Source: Candidatus Altimarinota bacterium
GTDB taxonomy: Bacteria > Patescibacteriota > Gracilibacteria > BD1-5 > UBA2023
Assembly (NCBI GenBank): GCA_028713325.1
Contig: JAQTON010000001.1
Span: forward strand, 124,001-188,000
Direction of reading: 5' to 3'
DNA: 64,000 bases
Below the pieces are notes generated by a model. That model saw only the letters and a list, made by a program, of their open reading frames with translations, was not told where the DNA came from and did no database searches. The translations under genes were made by a program, and so were the position numbers. Of this stretch, positions 61,804 through 64,000 are shown in pieces (positions within the stretch are counted from its first letter, which is position 1; every line of letters begins with the position of its first letter).

Positions 61804-64000
61804 TTATTCTTCATTATTTTCTCCTTCTACCACAATCTCTTCCTCTTCGCCTTTCTTCATAACGGTGGCTGTCGTGAAAGAGTCTTTCTTGTCCTTGAGT
61901 TTCGCCAGGATGATCCCTTGAGTGACTCGGCTCGTTGTTCGAACTCCATTGAGGGGAACTCGAACGGTTTGTCCGGTTTTGGTCATGAGCATAACTTCTC
62001 CGTCTTTTCGGGATTCCTCGGTGAGGAGGCTTACTCCGATAACATCTCCCGTTTTTGTCGTCATGGCTCCAACCTTCACTCCAGATCCTCCTCGTCCCTG
62101 CTCTCGATATTCGTCGATATTGGTAATCTTTCCCATTCCGTTCTCGGTTACGGTGAAGACGTATTTATCATTATCGCTGACAACATCCGCTTCCACGACC
62201 GAGTCGTTAGGAGCGATACGCATTCCACGAACTCCGGCAGCTCCACGCCCCATGACTCGGATATCTTCTTCTTTGAACTGGATAGCTTTTCCGTGCTTGG
62301 ATACCATGAGGATATTGTCTTCTCCGTTGGTCACTCGTACCCATCCGAGCTCGTCTCATTCTCTTGGTTTCATAACGATGAGTCCGGAAGTTCGGATATT
62401 TTTGACATCGTCCATATCGACTCGTTTAATCACCGCTTTTTTGGAAATAAGGGCAAAGTGCTTTCCTTGAACCGCAGCGAGATCTAGGATAGCAGTAATA
62501 TCTTCGTCTTTTTGAAGAGAGAGGAGATTAATAATCGGCTGACCTTTGGCGGTACGTTGTGTTTCTGGAATCTCGTACGCGGGGAGGTTGAATACTCGTC
62601 CGGTGTTTGTAAAGAAAAGAAGGTCCGAATGATTGCTGGTGGAGAGAATGATTTTTACCTCATCTTCGTCTTTGACCGCAACATTGACTCCTTTTCCTCC
62701 ACGACGTTGGGTACGGAACGAAGAGGATTTTATACGCTTCACATATGAGTTCTTGGAAAGGGTAATAACCACTTCCTCGTTTGGAATCGTGTCTTTCGGA
62801 TTCCATTCTCCGATGGCTCCTATTTGCACTTCGGTTCGACGAGCATCTCCAAATCTATCTTTTATTTCAGTAAATTCATCGCCCATAATAGTATTGACTC
62901 GTTCGGGTTTTGCAAGAATATCCTTCAAGTCGGCAATGAGAAGAAGTTTCTCCGCGAGTTCGTCCTCGATTTTCTTGCGTTCGAGTCCGGAGAGTCGTTG
63001 CAATTGCATCTCGAGAATTGCCTGAGATTGCTTGTCTGAGAGTCCGAATCGAGACATGAGATTATCGTGTGCCTCTTCTTTGCTTCCCGATTCCTTGATG
63101 GTTTTGATGACCGCGTCGATATTGTCGAGAGCGATTTTGAGCCCTTCGAGGATATGAGCACGAGCTTCGGCAATCATAAGCTCGTAGCGAGTCCGGCGTT
63201 CGATGACTTCTCTTCGATGCACGATGAATTCCTCAAGCATCTCGAGGAGATTGAAGAGTTTCGGCTGGATTCCACGATCATGCAGAGCGATCATATTGAA
63301 CGCGAACGATGTTTGGAGTTGCGTGAGCTTGTAGAGTTGATTCAGGATTTTCTTCGGGAAAGCATCTTTTTTTATCTCGATGACGATTCGAACGTCTCCG
63401 AGTCCTTTCGATTCATCGCGAATATCCGAGATTCCGACGATGATTTTCTCCTGGATAAGCTCCACCATCTTATCGATGAATGCTTTTTTATTCAACTGAT
63501 AAGGAACTTCGGTGATGATAATGGCTCTTTTGCCACTTTTGAGTTCGTCGATACTCGCCCGTCCTCGCATAGTAACCGATCCGCGACCGGTTGCATACGC
63601 ATTGAGAATATCTTTTTTATTGTAGATAATACCTCCGGTTGGAAAATCCGGTCCCTTGATAAAATCGAGAAGATTCTCGATAGTAATCTCCGAAGGACTT
63701 GGATGATGAAGGATATAATTGAGGGCATCGATAATCTCGGAGAGATTGTGCGGAGGGATATTGGTTGCCATACCTACGGCGATACCCACGGAACCATTCA
63801 AAAGGAGGTTCGGGATACGAGTCGGGAGAACGCTTGGTTCCTGAGTCGATGCATCGTAGTTATCCCTCCAATCGACCGTACCTTTATCAATATCGGCAAG
63901 CATAAGTTCTCAAAGTTTCGCCATCTTTACCTCAGTATAACGCATGGCAGCGGCACTATCTCCATCCATGGAACCGAAGTTACCCTGACCGTCGACAAGC
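61804..64000 (-). CDS. gyrA: DNA gyrase subunit A, 3' part (5' end outside window)
   Basis: About 731 C-terminal residues. The catalytic Tyr lies in [11 protein letters not shown] (near the window edge), followed by [39 protein letters not shown], and the winged and tower domains. The C-terminal beta-pinwheel has QRRGGKG-type GyrA boxes ([11 protein letters not shown]) and ends acidic ([14 protein letters not shown]). TGA glycines lie in KLGELML and PREGDELG. Gyrase introduces negative supercoils. The QRRGGKG box favours GyrA over ParC. Confidence 0.96.

Noticed and set aside
1-64000. CRISPR array or cas genes
   Set aside because: No regularly spaced direct repeats and no Cas motifs seen. 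The repeated sequences are palindromic and dispersed.

Overview
The window is a chromosomal segment of a bacterium that reads UGA as glycine (genetic code 25), the hallmark of the candidate phyla Gracilibacteria (BD1-5) and Absconditabacteria (SR1). The evidence is internal. In-frame TGA codons fall on invariant glycines: the RuvB Walker A loop (TGA at 3394-3396), both sides of the ClpC ATPase (24178-24180 and 25075-25077), the DnaB N-terminus, Fmt, PrsW, AI-2E and GyrA. No true gene here needs UGA as a stop. All coordinates below are for reading frames opened through UGA, so many genes are longer than a standard-code translation would show, and the stretch 43976-48792 looks empty under the standard code although it holds three genes.

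Layout. 1-4440: start of a RelA/SpoT homologue, a very large type IV pilin-like protein with SPRY domains, ruvB and an isolated rplK. 4540-5487: five tRNA genes (Glu, Gly, Ile, Pro, Glu) and a small palindromic element ending in a copy of a tRNA-Glu 3' end. 5605-14260: hypothetical and membrane proteins, a 1255-residue protein of unknown function, and a VirB6/TrbL-like membrane protein. 14328-17792: a 1154-residue sensor ending in a degenerate GGDEF and an intact EAL domain. 17919-18139: a probable small RNA. 18204-29290: rsmE, several secreted or surface proteins and clpC. 29334-37359, mostly minus strand: dnaB, a TPR protein, a phospholipase-D-like lipoprotein, a DUF721-like protein, prmC, an ABC-2 permease, fmt and an AI-2E-type permease. 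37550-44124: a LexA-like repressor, an L,D-transpeptidase-like protein, a FecR-domain protein divergent from a CHASE2-adenylate cyclase, and an O-antigen-ligase-like protein.

44379-48556 is the most striking part: an AT-rich island, with most glycines encoded by UGA, carrying a retron. In transcription order (minus strand) it holds a putative nuclease-like protein (weak DUF4297/Cap4-like features), a structured RNA with 17-bp complementary ends fitting an msr-msd (47299-47530), a retron-type reverse transcriptase with NAxxH, YADD and ITG motifs, and an OLD-family ATPase/TOPRIM protein. The island abuts a tRNA-Lys gene that has a degenerate copy of its own 3' end nearby. It looks like an anti-phage defence system written in the recoded language of this lineage. 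The three-gene arrangement, and a partial second copy of the msr hairpins, are the parts most likely to be new.

49224-64000: a DnaQ-DinG exonuclease-helicase, a type IV pilus assembly operon (TM protein, PilO-like protein, PilB ATPase, PilC), rsmI, prsW, surface and small membrane proteins, an ABC-F ATPase, and the 3' part of gyrA.

Dispersed repeats are frequent. There are MITE-like elements at 3655 and 27814. A roughly 100-nt hairpin family (42767, 58657) shows compensatory base changes. Palindromic elements with an identical 20-nt core lie next to two tRNA genes.
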